A DNA stretch of 64,000 nt from Rosistilla oblonga. GTDB taxonomy: Bacteria > Planctomycetota > Planctomycetia > Pirellulales > Pirellulaceae. Below are positions 41,306 to 51,682 of this stretch, in pieces. A program made the position numbers and the translations under genes. The stretch spans positions 6,951,339-7,015,338 of the forward strand of contig NZ_CP036292.1 in NCBI RefSeq assembly GCF_007751715.1, given 5' to 3'. The notes below the pieces were generated by a model. The model was not told the DNA's origin. It did not search any database and was given only the letters and a program-made list of their open reading frames with translations. The number at the start of each line of letters is the position of its first letter. Position 1 is the stretch's first letter.

Positions 41306-43468
41306 TTAGGAGCCGATTTGGGCTACCCAGACCAACAGGCCGATGATCGCGGCGCAAACCGCGATCGAGAGCACAAATCCGCCGATGTCTTTGCGGCCGG
41401 GACGCATGATCTCAATGTCGCCACCAGGCACCAACCGACGATCGTCGAACCGTGTCGGGTCGGCGTACGATGCTTCCAGCTTCGCTCGATCCTTCTCCGG
41501 ATCGGGATCGACCTCGGTTTTCATCTTGGCGTAATAGCGGTCCAACTTCTCTTTGTCATCGCGTGGGGTCAGGTAGCTGACGACGATCAGGAATACAAAC
41601 GGCATCACGACCCGCGGCGGAAGACGCAGCGAGGCGAGGGTCGCTTTAGAGACGCTGCCGAGATCGATCCCCAGCAGATGGTAGACCATAAAATCGATGT
41701 TGAAGTTGCCTTTCCCCTCCATCGGTCCGGTCTGTTTTTGCACCAGCGTCTTCACGCCATCCGCTTCGGTTTCGGAAACGGTTTCCAGTTTCGCATCGCC
41801 GATCGGGACAACTCCTTCGCTCCAGAAGATCGATGCGCCGCCAGTCTTATTGACTAGCGTGATCGGTTGCCCGATCTCCGCTTTGGGCGGCGCGGCGCCG
41901 ATCGATTTCAGCACGGCGGCCAATCGCTCGGGATCGTCCGCGTGACGCTCTTCGGCTTGAGCGACCGCCGTCTCCCAAGCTTCATGTTTGGCAACGTCGA
42001 CTGGCGTCGCTTCGCGAACGCGGGTTGTGGTCACGATCTGAGTGGTCGTTGTCAGCGAAGGATCTTCGCGCATCGCAGGGTTCACGATCGGCAGGGCGAT
42101 CGGCAGGATGAAGAAGACGACAGCGACAAAACTGATCGTCATCCAGACCGCCGTTCGGTTCGCTCTTCGCCAGACCATTCCGATCCAGAACGGAGCGGCA
42201 AACAGCAACGGCAACTCGATCGCCATCTTGAACTGACCGAAGACGTTCGAGAAATAGATCGCCACGATCGACGCGCCTACGATGATGATCAAGCCGGTCA
42301 TCCGCGCGACGCCGACACATTTCGCTTCGGTTGCGTCGGGCTCGATGTACGCCGCGTAAACGTTGCGGACGACCAAACCCGAGGTGACGATCATATAAGC
42401 GTCAGCGGAACTCATCATCGCCGCCAATAAACAGGCCAGCATCAGCCCAACCAGACCGAGGTTCAACGGACCCAGGATCTCGCGAGCCGCGACGCCCCAG
42501 ACTCGATCCGGATCGGCGGCGATCTCCGCGTTGCCTGCCAGCAGCGCCAGGGCGATCAACGCCGTCAACGCCCAACCGGCGGTGCACAAGCGTTTCAGCA
42601 AGTTACCGACGACCAGACCGATCCGAGCCTCATCTTCGCTCTTCGCCGAACCGCCACCGGTCGCGATGAAGTGCGGCTGGACCACGATCCCGACCAGGGC
42701 GAGCAATGTCAACGCGAAGATGTATTGCGGCGGGAACTCACCAGCACTGGGGCCGGCGAACAGACTGAAATTATCGGCGGCAACGCGTTGATGCAGGATC
42801 GTAAATCCGTCCATGATTCCCATCGTCGCCGGATCGCCGAACTGTTTCACCAGTGCCAGCAGGCCAAAGGGGATCAACAGGATCGACAACAAGATGATGA
42901 AGATGCCTTGGATCAGATCGGTCCAATAGGCGGCGGTCAATCCGCCCAGCACGCCGTAGACGATCACGATCGCCGCGATCGTCGGGATCAGAATGTACTT
43001 CAGTTCATAGCCCCACAGCGTCTCGACCCCCATCAACGGCACCGAAAACTTGGCGATCGCCGAGAGCATCGTCGACAGGTAGAACATATAGAAGACGATC
43101 GCGAACAGCGTGTACGCGGCGCCGAGGGCTTTGGAGTTGTAGCGTTCGACAAACCAATCGCCGAGGGTCAGGTGCCGCATCCGGCGATACCAGACCGCGG
43201 TGAACCAATAGATCGGCGTCACGAACAACCACATCAGCGCCGACCAAACGCCCGACAGCCCGCTGGTCCAACCGGTCCGGCCGACTTGCACCGGTTCATG
43301 AGCTCCGGTTCCGGCACCAAAGGCGGCGAAGGTTTGCAGCAGCTTGCCAAACCCGCGGCCGCCCATGAAATAATCTTCTTGCCCTTTGACACGCCGCATG
43401 GCCCACAAGCCGATGCCGATCATGGTGCCAAAGTAGACGATCAAAACAATGATATCGATAACAGTCAT
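41306..43468 (-). CDS. Sodium:solute symporter family protein
   Basis: A 720-residue membrane protein with a sodium/solute symporter (SSS) core of about 13 helices: N-terminal IIVLIVYFGTMIGIGLWAMRR, YFMGGRGFGKLLQTFAAFGAG, and a helical repeat to about residue 470. A hydrophilic insert (about 475-590, REATPVDVAKHEAWETAVAQ) interrupts the C-terminal membrane part, then two more helices and an amphipathic tail. SSS proteins import sugars, amino acids or vitamins with Na+. The substrate cannot be inferred here. The insert makes the protein longer than typical 500-600-residue members. The gene stands alone, divergent from yyaL. Confidence 0.87.
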   Translation of the reverse strand: MTVIDIIVLIVYFGTMIGIGLWAMRRVKGQEDYFMGGRGFGKLLQTFAAFGAGTGAHEPVQVGRTGWTSGLSGVWSALMWLFVTPIYWFTAVWYRRMRHLTLGDWFVERYNSKALGAAYTLFAIVFYMFYLSTMLSAIAKFSVPLMGVETLWGYELKYILIPTIAAIVIVYGVLGGLTAAYWTDLIQGIFIILLSILLIPFGLLALVKQFGDPATMGIMDGFTILHQRVAADNFSLFAGPSAGEFPPQYIFALTLLALVGIVVQPHFIATGGGSAKSEDEARIGLVVGNLLKRLCTAGWALTALIALALLAGNAEIAADPDRVWGVAAREILGPLNLGLVGLMLACLLAAMMSSADAYMIVTSGLVVRNVYAAYIEPDATEAKCVGVARMTGLIIIVGASIVAIYFSNVFGQFKMAIELPLLFAAPFWIGMVWRRANRTAVWMTISFVAVVFFILPIALPIVNPAMREDPSLTTTTQIVTTTRVREATPVDVAKHEAWETAVAQAEERHADDPERLAAVLKSIGAAPPKAEIGQPITLVNKTGGASIFWSEGVVPIGDAKLETVSETEADGVKTLVQKQTGPMEGKGNFNIDFMVYHLLGIDLGSVSKATLASLRLPPRVVMPFVFLIVVSYLTPRDDKEKLDRYYAKMKTEVDPDPEKDRAKLEASYADPTRFDDRRLVPGGDIEIMRPGRKDIGGFVLSIAVCAAIIGLLVWVAQIGS

Positions 43469-43816
43469 GCGGCGAACTCGTACAGGCGGGAAGATGTTTG
43501 CTGTGAGAAGAGGCGGGACACTTGGGGGACGAGTATAGCGTACCGATCACGCCAGTGCAGGCGTTCACTTCGCGGAGACCAGGGCAAATTTCGGTTTCAA
43601 TTTGGGGCACTATCCGCCGCGTGATCGCATCGGGTTCTCATAGCCGATCCGGATGCGATCGCGTTGCCGCCGATTCGTCGCAGCCCAAACGTTGCGTCTC
43701 CTTTTCGCGGGGACTTGCCAGTCGAGCCGACTTGCTGAAGACTTGAGTTAATGGACGGGGTCCGATCCGCCACACTCCCCATCGCTGAACTCTGCCCTCT
43801 CAAGAAAGCTGCTGCC
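43469..43816. other. Divergent intergenic region with small inverted repeat
   Basis: 348 bp between the symporter (minus) and the YyaL-type gene (plus). It holds a 9-bp inverted repeat, gatcgcatc (43623-43631) and gatgcgatc (43652-43660), which could be an operator or a chance palindrome. No promoter was identified with confidence and no short ORF is convincing. Confidence 0.45.
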
Positions 43817-45883
43817 ATGACCAATCGACTCGCTCAATCCAACAGTCCTTATCTGTTGCAGCATCAAGACAATCCCGTCGATTGGTATCCGTGGGGTGAG
43901 GAAGCGCTGCAGCGGGCGAAAGACGAACACAAGCCGATCTTTCTGTCGATCGGATATGCGGCGTGCCATTGGTGCCACGTGATGGAGCACGAGAGCTTTG
44001 AACAACCGCGGATCGCCGAACTGTTGAACGATCGCTTCGTCTGCATCAAAGTCGATCGCGAGGAACGCCCCGACATCGATCAGATCTACATGCACGCGGT
44101 CCAAGCGATGACCGGCCAAGGAGGCTGGCCGATGAGCATGTTCCTGACTCCCGAGGGGAAACCGTTCTACGGCGGAACCTATTTCCCGCCGACCAGTCGA
44201 TCGGGCATGCCCGGCTTCGATACGATCGTCAACGCAGTCGCCGACGCTTGGGAAAACAAGCAGTCCGATGTTTTGTGCCAAGCCGATCAGATGACGAATC
44301 ACCTGCAAGAGTCGCTGCAGCCGCAGCCCGATGGCAAGCCCGAACTGTTTTCCCGCTGGATCGCGGCGGCGTGCAAAGCGAAAGCGGAAACCTTCGACGC
44401 TCAAAACGGCGGCTTCGGATCGCGGCCCAAATTCCCGCATCCGATGGATCTGGAACTGATGCTGCGTCACTGGCATGCGACCGGCGAGGATCGCTGGCTG
44501 AACATCGTCACCGTTACCCTGTCGAAGATGGCCGATGGCGGGATCTACGATCATCTGGGCGGCGGATTCGCGCGGTACAGCGTCGACGAGCGTTGGCTGG
44601 TCCCGCACTTCGAAAAGATGCTCTACGACAACGCGCTGCTGGCCGGCATCTATCTACGTGGCTATCAAGCGACCGGCAACCAGCGGTTTGCTCAAGTCGC
44701 TCGCGAGTCGCTCGAATACCTGATCCGCGACATGTTGGATCCCTGCGGCGCGATCCACTGCACCGAAGATGCCGACAGCGAGGGAGAGGAAGGCAAATAT
44801 TATGTCTGGACGCCAGACGAGGTCGTGAAGGTTTTGGGCGAAGCGCGAGGCGAGCGGTTCTGCCAAATCTACGACATCACGCAAGAAGGAAACTTCGAAG
44901 GCAAGAGCATCCTCAACCTGCGGCGTCCGCTGGAGTTGATCGCCAGCAGCCAGGGGCTCGATTACGAAACGCTCCGCAGCGAACTGGCCGAAGATCGCCA
45001 GCGGCTGCTGGAGGTTCGCGAGTCGCGCGTCCGGCCGGGCCGCGACGACAAGGTGCTTGTCAGTTGGAACGCGCTGGCAATCGACGCGTTGGCGTTGGCC
45101 AGCGGCGTGCTGGGCGACGCGCGGATGTTGGAGGTCGCTCAAGGAGCGGCCGAGTTCATCTGGACTCAGATGCGAACCGATCAAGGACGACTGCTGCACG
45201 CCTATCGGCAAGGCACGTCGCATCTCGACGCGTACGTCGATGATTACGCGACGCTGATCACGGCGTTGGTTTCGCTGTTCGAAGCCGATGGCGACTGCAA
45301 GTGGCTCGCCCGCGCCAGCGAATTGGCCGACCAGATGCTCGACCATTTCAGCGACACCACCGCCGGCGGTTTCTTCTATACCGCGGACGATCACGAATCG
45401 CTGATCCTGCGGACCAAAGACTATCACGACAGCAGCGTTCCCAGCGGCAATGGCGAAGCGGCATATGCGTTGATCCGCTTGGCGCGTCTGACCGGCAACG
45501 AACGCTTCGAAGCGGCGGCGAACTTGACGCTGCGATCGGCCGTGACCGTGATGACCGAACAATCGATGGCCGCCAGCCGATTGCTGATCGCGCTAGACAT
45601 CTGCCTGAATCCGACGCAGCAGTTTGTTCTAGTCGACCCGTCGGCGGAATCGCTGACGAAGCTGAAATCGGCCTACTTCCAGGCCTATCGCCCGCGAGCC
45701 GTCTTGGCCGCGGAAGTCGCCACCGGAAGCGAACCGAGCCGCGACCTGACCATTGAAAATTTGTTCCGTGGCAAAACCGCAGTCGATGGAGATCCGACGC
45801 TTTACCAATGTGAAAGCTTCACCTGCAAGGAACCGGCCACCGGCACCGCAGCGATTCTCGACGCGCTGGGATCCAAGAACTAA
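43817..45883 (+). CDS. YyaL/DUF255 thioredoxin-domain protein
   Basis: A 688-residue cytoplasmic protein from ATG 43817 ([20 protein letters not shown], the family's standard N-terminus). Residues 1-170 are a thioredoxin-like DUF255 domain with the active site CHWC (C50, C53) inside [19 protein letters not shown]. The rest is an (alpha/alpha)6-barrel like those of glycosidases and N-acylglucosamine epimerases ([49 protein letters not shown]). The exact function of YyaL/SPATA20 proteins is unsettled; a redox-linked role is suggested. The last 40 or so codons recur as a decayed copy at 46746-46858. Confidence 0.93.
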   Translation: MTNRLAQSNSPYLLQHQDNPVDWYPWGEEALQRAKDEHKPIFLSIGYAACHWCHVMEHESFEQPRIAELLNDRFVCIKVDREERPDIDQIYMHAVQAMTGQGGWPMSMFLTPEGKPFYGGTYFPPTSRSGMPGFDTIVNAVADAWENKQSDVLCQADQMTNHLQESLQPQPDGKPELFSRWIAAACKAKAETFDAQNGGFGSRPKFPHPMDLELMLRHWHATGEDRWLNIVTVTLSKMADGGIYDHLGGGFARYSVDERWLVPHFEKMLYDNALLAGIYLRGYQATGNQRFAQVARESLEYLIRDMLDPCGAIHCTEDADSEGEEGKYYVWTPDEVVKVLGEARGERFCQIYDITQEGNFEGKSILNLRRPLELIASSQGLDYETLRSELAEDRQRLLEVRESRVRPGRDDKVLVSWNALAIDALALASGVLGDARMLEVAQGAAEFIWTQMRTDQGRLLHAYRQGTSHLDAYVDDYATLITALVSLFEADGDCKWLARASELADQMLDHFSDTTAGGFFYTADDHESLILRTKDYHDSSVPSGNGEAAYALIRLARLTGNERFEAAANLTLRSAVTVMTEQSMAASRLLIALDICLNPTQQFVLVDPSAESLTKLKSAYFQAYRPRAVLAAEVATGSEPSRDLTIENLFRGKTAVDGDPTLYQCESFTCKEPATGTAAILDALGSKN

Positions 45884-45998
45884 AAGAACGAAACGACTTG
45901 CCAGTCCCAACCCGCTGCCTACAGTCAATTGTTGGCGGTGCGAGATACCATCGCTTGCGTAAGTCACAGACGCGGCACCCTCTTGGACTGGTCGAAAG

Positions 45999-46703
45999 AT
46001 GCAAGACAAAAATTTCGTCATCGTTGGTGGCAGTCATGGGATCGGCGCAGGGATCGTCCGCCGCTGCGTGGAGAGAGGAGCCAAGGTGACGGTGCTTTCG
46101 CGTGGCATCGGCGAACTGCCCGATCTGCCCGGCGTTCGGCACGTTCCGTTCGATGTGACGCAGCGGGGGCCGACGGCGGATGAACTGCCCGATTCCATCG
46201 ATGCTTTGGCCTACTGCCCGGGATCGATCAACCTGGGACCGCTGCGATCGGTCACCGAACAGACGCTGCGAGATGATTTTGAGCTCAACGTGGTCGGCGC
46301 CGTCAGGTGCATGCAAGCCTGCTTGGCCGGACTGAAATCGGGAGCTTCCGCCAGCGTCGTCCTGTTCAGCACCGTCGCCGTTCAACAGGGGCTCGCCATG
46401 CACACCTCCGTGGCGGCAGCGAAGGGAGCGATCGAAGGTTTAACTCGCACTTGGGCTGCGGAACTCGCCCCCAAGGTTCGCGTCAACTGCATCGCCCCGG
46501 CCCTGACCGCAACTCAACTGAGCGAACGTCTGCTGGCCACCGACGAGAAACGTCAGGCGATGGCGGCCATGTATCCTCTAGGCCGCCACGGCGAAGTCGA
46601 CGACATCGCTGCGGCAGCCGAATTCTTGCTCTCCGATGCCAGCAGCTGGATCACCGGCCAAGTTCTGGGAGTCGACGGCGGTCTATCGTCGCTACGCAAA
46701 TAG
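45999..46703 (+). CDS. Atypical short-chain dehydrogenase (SDR) lacking the catalytic Tyr
   Basis: A 234-residue Rossmann-fold protein. The cofactor loop GGSHGIG (residues 10-16) and the C-terminal GQVLGVDGG are standard. The catalytic region reads VLFSTVAVQQ (S124) and MHTSVAAAKGAIEG: in the YxxxK motif the Tyr is replaced by V138 while K142 is kept. The usual NNAG strand end is YCPGS. The fold is clearly that of classical SDRs, but the proton donor is missing, so it either uses another residue or does not catalyse the usual reaction. It starts 115 bp after the YyaL-type gene, and a decayed copy of that gene's 3' end follows it. Confidence 0.85.
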   Translation: MQDKNFVIVGGSHGIGAGIVRRCVERGAKVTVLSRGIGELPDLPGVRHVPFDVTQRGPTADELPDSIDALAYCPGSINLGPLRSVTEQTLRDDFELNVVGAVRCMQACLAGLKSGASASVVLFSTVAVQQGLAMHTSVAAAKGAIEGLTRTWAAELAPKVRVNCIAPALTATQLSERLLATDEKRQAMAAMYPLGRHGEVDDIAAAAEFLLSDASSWITGQVLGVDGGLSSLRK

Positions 46704-46745
46704 CACGCCCCCGGTGCTCTCGAAGCAAAACACCGGCAAGCCAGT

Positions 46746-46858
46746 GCCGCGACCTGACCACTGAAAATTTGTTCCGTGGCAAAACCGTGATCGATGGCGA
46801 TCGGACGCTCTGTTTACGTGAAAGCTCCGCCTGCAGGGAGCCGGTTACGGGGGAGTAA
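46746..46858 (+). pseudogene. Decayed copy of the YyaL gene 3' end
   Basis: The region gccgcgacctgaccactgaa ... gaaagct...ccggttacgg matches 45738-45858 of the YyaL-type gene at roughly 80-85 percent (counted by eye). The frame still reads [18 protein letters not shown] and stops at TAA 46856-46858, but has no start and lacks the rest of the gene. With the original it forms a direct repeat flanking the SDR gene. Confidence 0.75.
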
Positions 46859-47070
46859 TGGTGCTTAAGTCAATCGGTTTGGAGAGCTGAAATGCTGGTG
46901 GACTAGCTGGCTGCGCGGCTTGATGGAGTCGTGCGGGCGATTTTTGTCGATCGAGGGCTACAAAAAGTTACCCCTCGCTGCACCCGTTGCTACAATGGCT
47001 GCAGCACTCTCGCAGTGCTCCTCGCCTAAAGTTCATTCGACACCTTTCCCACCTTTTGGATGTCTCCGGA

Positions 47071-50000
47071 ATGCGATTTCCCCGCCGCGCCCTGCGCTCC
47101 GCTTGTCTCGCAAGTTTGCTGCTCCCCTTTTCTCCGCTCGCCAGTGCCGACGATATCGTGAAATCGCGAAAAGTCACGAAGGCCGACATGCCGCGGATCC
47201 CGCACACCGAACCGGCCGACGCGTTGGCTGGGTTCCGCACCGCCGACGGCTTCAAGCTGGAAATGGTTGCGTCCGAACCGATGGTGGGCGACCCCGTCGA
47301 TGCCTGCTTCGATGAATACGGGCGGATGTTTGTCGCCGAAATGCACGGTTATCCGTTTTCCCAAGAGCCGACCAAACTGAATCCCGAAGGGGGCGGATTG
47401 GTCGACGCCGGGATCATCCGGATGTTGGAGGATACCGATGGCGACGGCGCGATGGACAAGAGTGTCGTCTTCGCCGATGGGCTCAGCTGGCCTACATCGC
47501 TGTGCTGCTACAACGGCGGCATCTTCGTTCTGGCCCCTAAATACCTGCTGTATCTAAAAGACACCGACGGTGACGGCAAAGCCGATGTGCGCGAAGAGAT
47601 CTTGGCCGGGTTTGGCCGGGGCAACGTGCAAGCGGTCACCAACGGTCTGAAGTGGGACCTGGACAATCAAATCTATTTTGCGGCCGGTCGCAATCCGATG
47701 TCGTTGACGCATCGCGGCGAACCATTGTTCCCGATCAGCGGTGCCGATCTGCGGCTGAATCCAAAGACCGAAAAATTTGAACCGGTCACCGGCGGTTCGC
47801 AGTTTGGCCACAGCATCGACGACTGGGGGACGCGGTTCGTCTGCAGCAACAGCGACCACATCCAACAAGTTGTCTATCCACGCGATTACCTAGAACGGAA
47901 TCCTTATTTTGTCGCCTCGGGGATGATCCGCAGCATCGCCCAAGATGGAGCGAGCGCCCGCGTCTTCCGCCGCAGTCCGCCCGAACCGTGGCGAATCATT
48001 CGCCAGAAATGGCGAGCTGCCGACAAGGGCTATAAGCTGGTTGTCAAAGAAGACGGCGAGTGGGAGTTCATTCCGCTGGATCCGTCAAAGCCAAAGAATG
48101 CCGTTCCCACCGAACACCCGATCGGATATTTCACCTCGGCAACCGGCATCACCATCTATCGCGGCAACGCCTACCCCGAACGTTACCGCGGCAACGCCTT
48201 TGTCGGCGATGTCGGCGGCAACCTGGTTCACCGCAAGACGGTCGACACATCGTCGGTTGTCTACCGTGCCAAGCGTGCTGATGAAGGAGTTGAAATCCTG
48301 GCGTCGTCGGACAACTGGTTCCGTCCAGTGAACTTCGTCAACGCTCCCGATGGCAGCCTGTACGTGCTGGACATGTACCGCGAAACGATCGAGCATCCGT
48401 ATTCGATCCCGCAGGAGATCAAGCAGTTTTTGCATCTGACCAGCGGCAACGATCGCGGCCGGATCTATCGCTTGGTCAGCCCCGATATGAAACGAAATCC
48501 GGTTGTCAAAATCGGCGATCTGCCGCCAGCCGAACTGGTTCAACAATTGGCCTCCGACAACAGCTGGAACCGCGAAACGGCGCAGCGTTTGATCTGGGAA
48601 CGCCAAGACAAAACGCTGGTTCCGCAATTGCGAGAACTGTTGAAAACATCCGACAAGCCACTGGCTCGGCTGCACGCAATGTACTGCTTGGCCGGACTCG
48701 ATTCGTTGACCGAAGCCGACGTTCGCGGCGGACTGAAAGATTCCGAAGGACGCGTGCGAGCGCATGCGATTCGATTGTCCGAACCGATGCTGGCGACATC
48801 GCCTGCGGTTCTGGACGACCTGCTGTCGCTGTGCGACGACAAAAACGAACACGTTCGTTTCCAGTTAGCCTTTTCGCTGGGCGAATCGAAAGATCCTAAA
48901 GCGATCGACGGCTTGGCCCGCTTGGCTCGCAACCCAAACAATTCGGCAGAGGTCGTCGCGGCGTTGATGTCGTCGGTCGGCGGCACCGCCGACCAATTGG
49001 CCGCCTCGCTGATCAGCGACGCCGACTTTGCAAAACAGAAGCAGGCCGCTTCGATCATCTCGCAACTGGCCCTGATCGTCGGTGCAACTCCCGAAGCCGA
49101 TGGCACGCTGAACTTGATCGGCGAATGCTCCAAGCCAGGTGTTCCCGCATCGGTTCAACGGACCGTGATGGCTTCGTTGGGCGAAGGACTGAAGCGACGC
49201 GGCAGCTCGTTTGCCAAGCTAATCCCAACCGCATCGGCTGACGATGCCCGCGTTCAAGCGTTTGCCGCGATGATGCAACAAGCAAACGATCGCGCAACCG
49301 ATGAAGATGAATCGATGGCCGACCGCACCGCTGCGGTCCAGTTGCTCGCCTTTGCCGATCTGGAAACCGCGACGGAAACGTTGCCCGCGATGCTCGATCC
49401 GCAATACCCGCAGAGCTTGCAACTGGCTGCTGTCCAATCGATGGCTCAATTGAATTCCGACCTGCTGGCCAGCGAGATGCTGGAAGGCTGGCGTGGACAC
49501 AGCCCACAGATCCGCCAAGCGGTTCTAGTCGCGCTGTCGGATAAGCCAGCGTGGCTCGGAAAATTGCTGGACAGTGTGGAAGCCAAGGCGATCAAGCCGG
49601 GCGAACTGCCTGCGGAGACGAAGCAATTGGTGATGGCGCATCCGAACAAGCAGCTGCAAGCTCGCGGCAAAGCATTGTTCGCCGGAGCGGTCAACAGCGA
49701 CCGAGCCAAGGTTGTCGACCAGTATCAGGACGTGCTGAATCTCGAAGGCGATTCGACTCGTGGCCTGGCGATCTTCAAGCAGAAATGTGCTGTCTGTCAC
49801 CAGGTTGGCAAGCTAGGGCACCAAGTTGCTCCGAGCCTGGAATCGGTGAAAAACAAATCGACAGCCGATCTGTTGATCGCGATCCTGGATCCCAACCGCG
49901 AAGCGCAACCGAACTTCAACACCTACATCGTGCAAACGATCGACGGTCGTGTGCTGACCGGGATGATCGGGGCGGAATCGTCCAGCAGCATCACGCTCAA

Positions 50001-50154
50001 ACGCGCTGAAGGGAAGGAAGACGTGATCCTTCGCAGCAACATCGACCTGATGCAAGCGACGGGCGTGTCGTTGATGCCCGAAGGATTGGAAACCGATCTC
50101 AAACGCCAGGACTTGGCCGATGTGATTTCGTTTGTAAAGACGATCCAGCCCTAG
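47071..50154 (+). CDS. PVC-type CxxCH cytochrome with membrane-bound dehydrogenase domain
   Basis: A 1027-residue exported protein from ATG 47071 (MRFPRRALRSACLASLLLPF, signal peptide to ASA). Residues about 50-440 form the PVC membrane-bound dehydrogenase propeller: FRTADGFKLEMVASEPMVGD, RMFVAEMHGYP, EDTDGDGAMDKSVVF, VGGNLVHRK and VLDMYRETIEHP. Residues about 480-880 are HEAT-like helices. A c-type haem domain has CAVCH (C906, C909, H910), then VAPSLESVKNKSTADLLIAI and a C-terminal strand block with QATGVSLMPEGLE. Such proteins are typical of planctomycetes and are thought to oxidise sugars or alcohols in the periplasm and pass electrons to haem. It resembles the C-terminal two thirds of the 1691-residue fusion but has no deacetylase. 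Confidence 0.93.
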   Translation: MRFPRRALRSACLASLLLPFSPLASADDIVKSRKVTKADMPRIPHTEPADALAGFRTADGFKLEMVASEPMVGDPVDACFDEYGRMFVAEMHGYPFSQEPTKLNPEGGGLVDAGIIRMLEDTDGDGAMDKSVVFADGLSWPTSLCCYNGGIFVLAPKYLLYLKDTDGDGKADVREEILAGFGRGNVQAVTNGLKWDLDNQIYFAAGRNPMSLTHRGEPLFPISGADLRLNPKTEKFEPVTGGSQFGHSIDDWGTRFVCSNSDHIQQVVYPRDYLERNPYFVASGMIRSIAQDGASARVFRRSPPEPWRIIRQKWRAADKGYKLVVKEDGEWEFIPLDPSKPKNAVPTEHPIGYFTSATGITIYRGNAYPERYRGNAFVGDVGGNLVHRKTVDTSSVVYRAKRADEGVEILASSDNWFRPVNFVNAPDGSLYVLDMYRETIEHPYSIPQEIKQFLHLTSGNDRGRIYRLVSPDMKRNPVVKIGDLPPAELVQQLASDNSWNRETAQRLIWERQDKTLVPQLRELLKTSDKPLARLHAMYCLAGLDSLTEADVRGGLKDSEGRVRAHAIRLSEPMLATSPAVLDDLLSLCDDKNEHVRFQLAFSLGESKDPKAIDGLARLARNPNNSAEVVAALMSSVGGTADQLAASLISDADFAKQKQAASIISQLALIVGATPEADGTLNLIGECSKPGVPASVQRTVMASLGEGLKRRGSSFAKLIPTASADDARVQAFAAMMQQANDRATDEDESMADRTAAVQLLAFADLETATETLPAMLDPQYPQSLQLAAVQSMAQLNSDLLASEMLEGWRGHSPQIRQAVLVALSDKPAWLGKLLDSVEAKAIKPGELPAETKQLVMAHPNKQLQARGKALFAGAVNSDRAKVVDQYQDVLNLEGDSTRGLAIFKQKCAVCHQVGKLGHQVAPSLESVKNKSTADLLIAILDPNREAQPNFNTYIVQTIDGRVLTGMIGAESSSSITLKRAEGKEDVILRSNIDLMQATGVSLMPEGLETDLKRQDLADVISFVKTIQP

Positions 50155-50216
50155 CGAAACGGGAAACATCTTGAGAGAATGGGCGCGACTTTCCTCTACA
50201 TTTGGAACCCACGCCC

Positions 50217-51494
50217 ATGAGCGATCAGATCAATCTCGACGGACCTGCAATCGACCAATCGACCGAAGATCCGCAACCCGAGCCGTTTCAAATTCGTGTT
50301 GCCAATCGGGTCGATCGGTTGCCGCCGTACATGTTCGGGCGGATCAACGCGATGCTTTATCAAAAGCGTCGCGACGGTAGCGACGTAATCGATATGGGGA
50401 TGGGTAATCCCTCCGATCCGCCGCAGACCGACGTCGTCGAGAAACTGACCGAAGCGGCTCACGATGAACGCAACCACGGCTACAGCAAATCGAACGGTTT
50501 GCTGAATCTCCGCCGCGAGGTCTGCAATAAGTACGAACGTAAATACGACGTGCAGCTGGAAGCCGATCACGAAGTCATCGCTTGCCTGGGAAGCAAGGAG
50601 GGATTTTCGCACATGTGCCTGGCTCTAATGGGGCCTGGTGACACCGCAATCATCCCATCTCCCTATTTCCCGATCCACATGTACGCGGTCATCTTGGCGT
50701 CGGGGAACGTCGTCACGCTGGACGTCTTCGACCCCGAGAAATTTCTCCGCAACGTCGAATACACCTGCCAGACTTTCACGCCGCGGCCGAAGTTGTTGAT
50801 CATCAACTACCCGCACAATCCGTCGGCGGCGACGATCGAGCCCGACTTCTTCGTCGAGGTGGTGCGTCTGGCCAAGAAGTACGGGTTCATGGTGATCCAC
50901 GACTTTGCCTACGCCGACATCGGCTTCGACGGCTACCAACCGCCCAGCTTCCTGTCCGCCCCCGGAGCCAAGGATGTTGGCGTCGAGTTCACGACGATGA
51001 GCAAGGGCTACAACATGGCTGGCTGGCGAGTCGGCTTCTGTGCTGGCAACGCCGACATGATCCGCGCCTTGGGAACGATCAAAGGCTACTACGATTACGG
51101 CATGTTCCAAGCGGTGCAGATCGCTGCGATCGTGGCGATGCGCGACACCGAAGACGCAGTCGCCGAGCAGGCGCTCGTCTACCAAAGTCGCCGCGATGCG
51201 CTGGTCGATGGGCTGCGACGGATCGGCTGGGAAATCGACCCACCCAAGGCGGGAATGTTCGTCTGGGCGAAGGTACCCGAACAGTGGCGTCATATGAGCA
51301 CGATGGATTTCGCCATGATGCTGCTGGAGAAGGGGGACGTCGCCGTCAGCCCGGGCAGCGGATTTGGCCCCGCCGGCGAAGGCTACCTGCGGATGTCGCT
51401 CGTCGAAAACGAACAGCGTCTGCGCCAGGCGGTTCGCCAGATCTCGCGATGCTTGGACAAACAGAGTGCTCTGGAATCGGAGGCGACGACGTAA
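50217..51494 (+). CDS. alaC: Class I/II aminotransferase (AlaC-like)
   Basis: A 425-residue PLP enzyme from ATG 50217 (MSDQINLDG); the TTG at 50202 is rejected. Class I motifs are present: [27 protein letters not shown], the aromatic/Asn active-site region [24 protein letters not shown], the PLP lysine in [16 protein letters not shown], and the substrate arginine in [17 protein letters not shown]. These fit the AlaC/YfdZ group that makes alanine from pyruvate and glutamate. Substrate preference within the group is uncertain. A terminator-like hairpin follows 37 bp after the stop, separating it from pstS. Confidence 0.88.
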   Translation: MSDQINLDGPAIDQSTEDPQPEPFQIRVANRVDRLPPYMFGRINAMLYQKRRDGSDVIDMGMGNPSDPPQTDVVEKLTEAAHDERNHGYSKSNGLLNLRREVCNKYERKYDVQLEADHEVIACLGSKEGFSHMCLALMGPGDTAIIPSPYFPIHMYAVILASGNVVTLDVFDPEKFLRNVEYTCQTFTPRPKLLIINYPHNPSAATIEPDFFVEVVRLAKKYGFMVIHDFAYADIGFDGYQPPSFLSAPGAKDVGVEFTTMSKGYNMAGWRVGFCAGNADMIRALGTIKGYYDYGMFQAVQIAAIVAMRDTEDAVAEQALVYQSRRDALVDGLRRIGWEIDPPKAGMFVWAKVPEQWRHMSTMDFAMMLLEKGDVAVSPGSGFGPAGEGYLRMSLVENEQRLRQAVRQISRCLDKQSALESEATT

Positions 51495-51531
51495 CGAGGT
51501 CGCCAGCCCCGAAGCAGTCCTTGTGGCGAAC

Positions 51532-51557
51532 AGCCGCCGCCAAAGGCGGCTCTTCTT
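51532..51557 (+). terminator. Rho-independent terminator
   Basis: AGCCGCC (51532-51538) pairs with GGCGGCT (51545-51551) around a 6-base loop and is followed by a T-rich cttctt. It ends the aminotransferase gene before the pst operon. Confidence 0.7.
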
Positions 51558-51682
51558 CACGCAAAATTAGCGCAGCGACGGGTGCTTTCCAGGAGGCGAA
51601 GGGTGTAAAGTTCAATGCGATTTGCCTCGACGAAAACCTGAAAAACGTCACCTCCACAACCTCGCAGAAAGCGGAACGAACG

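Noticed and set aside
40917-41357. Extra 147 N-terminal codons of the third ceramidase-like protein
   Set aside because: They run through family B, C and D palindromes, and the signal peptide starts only at 40916.
41156-41857. Plus-strand frame over the symporter gene 3' end
   Set aside because: The symporter frame has clear helices; this frame is a shadow through repeats.
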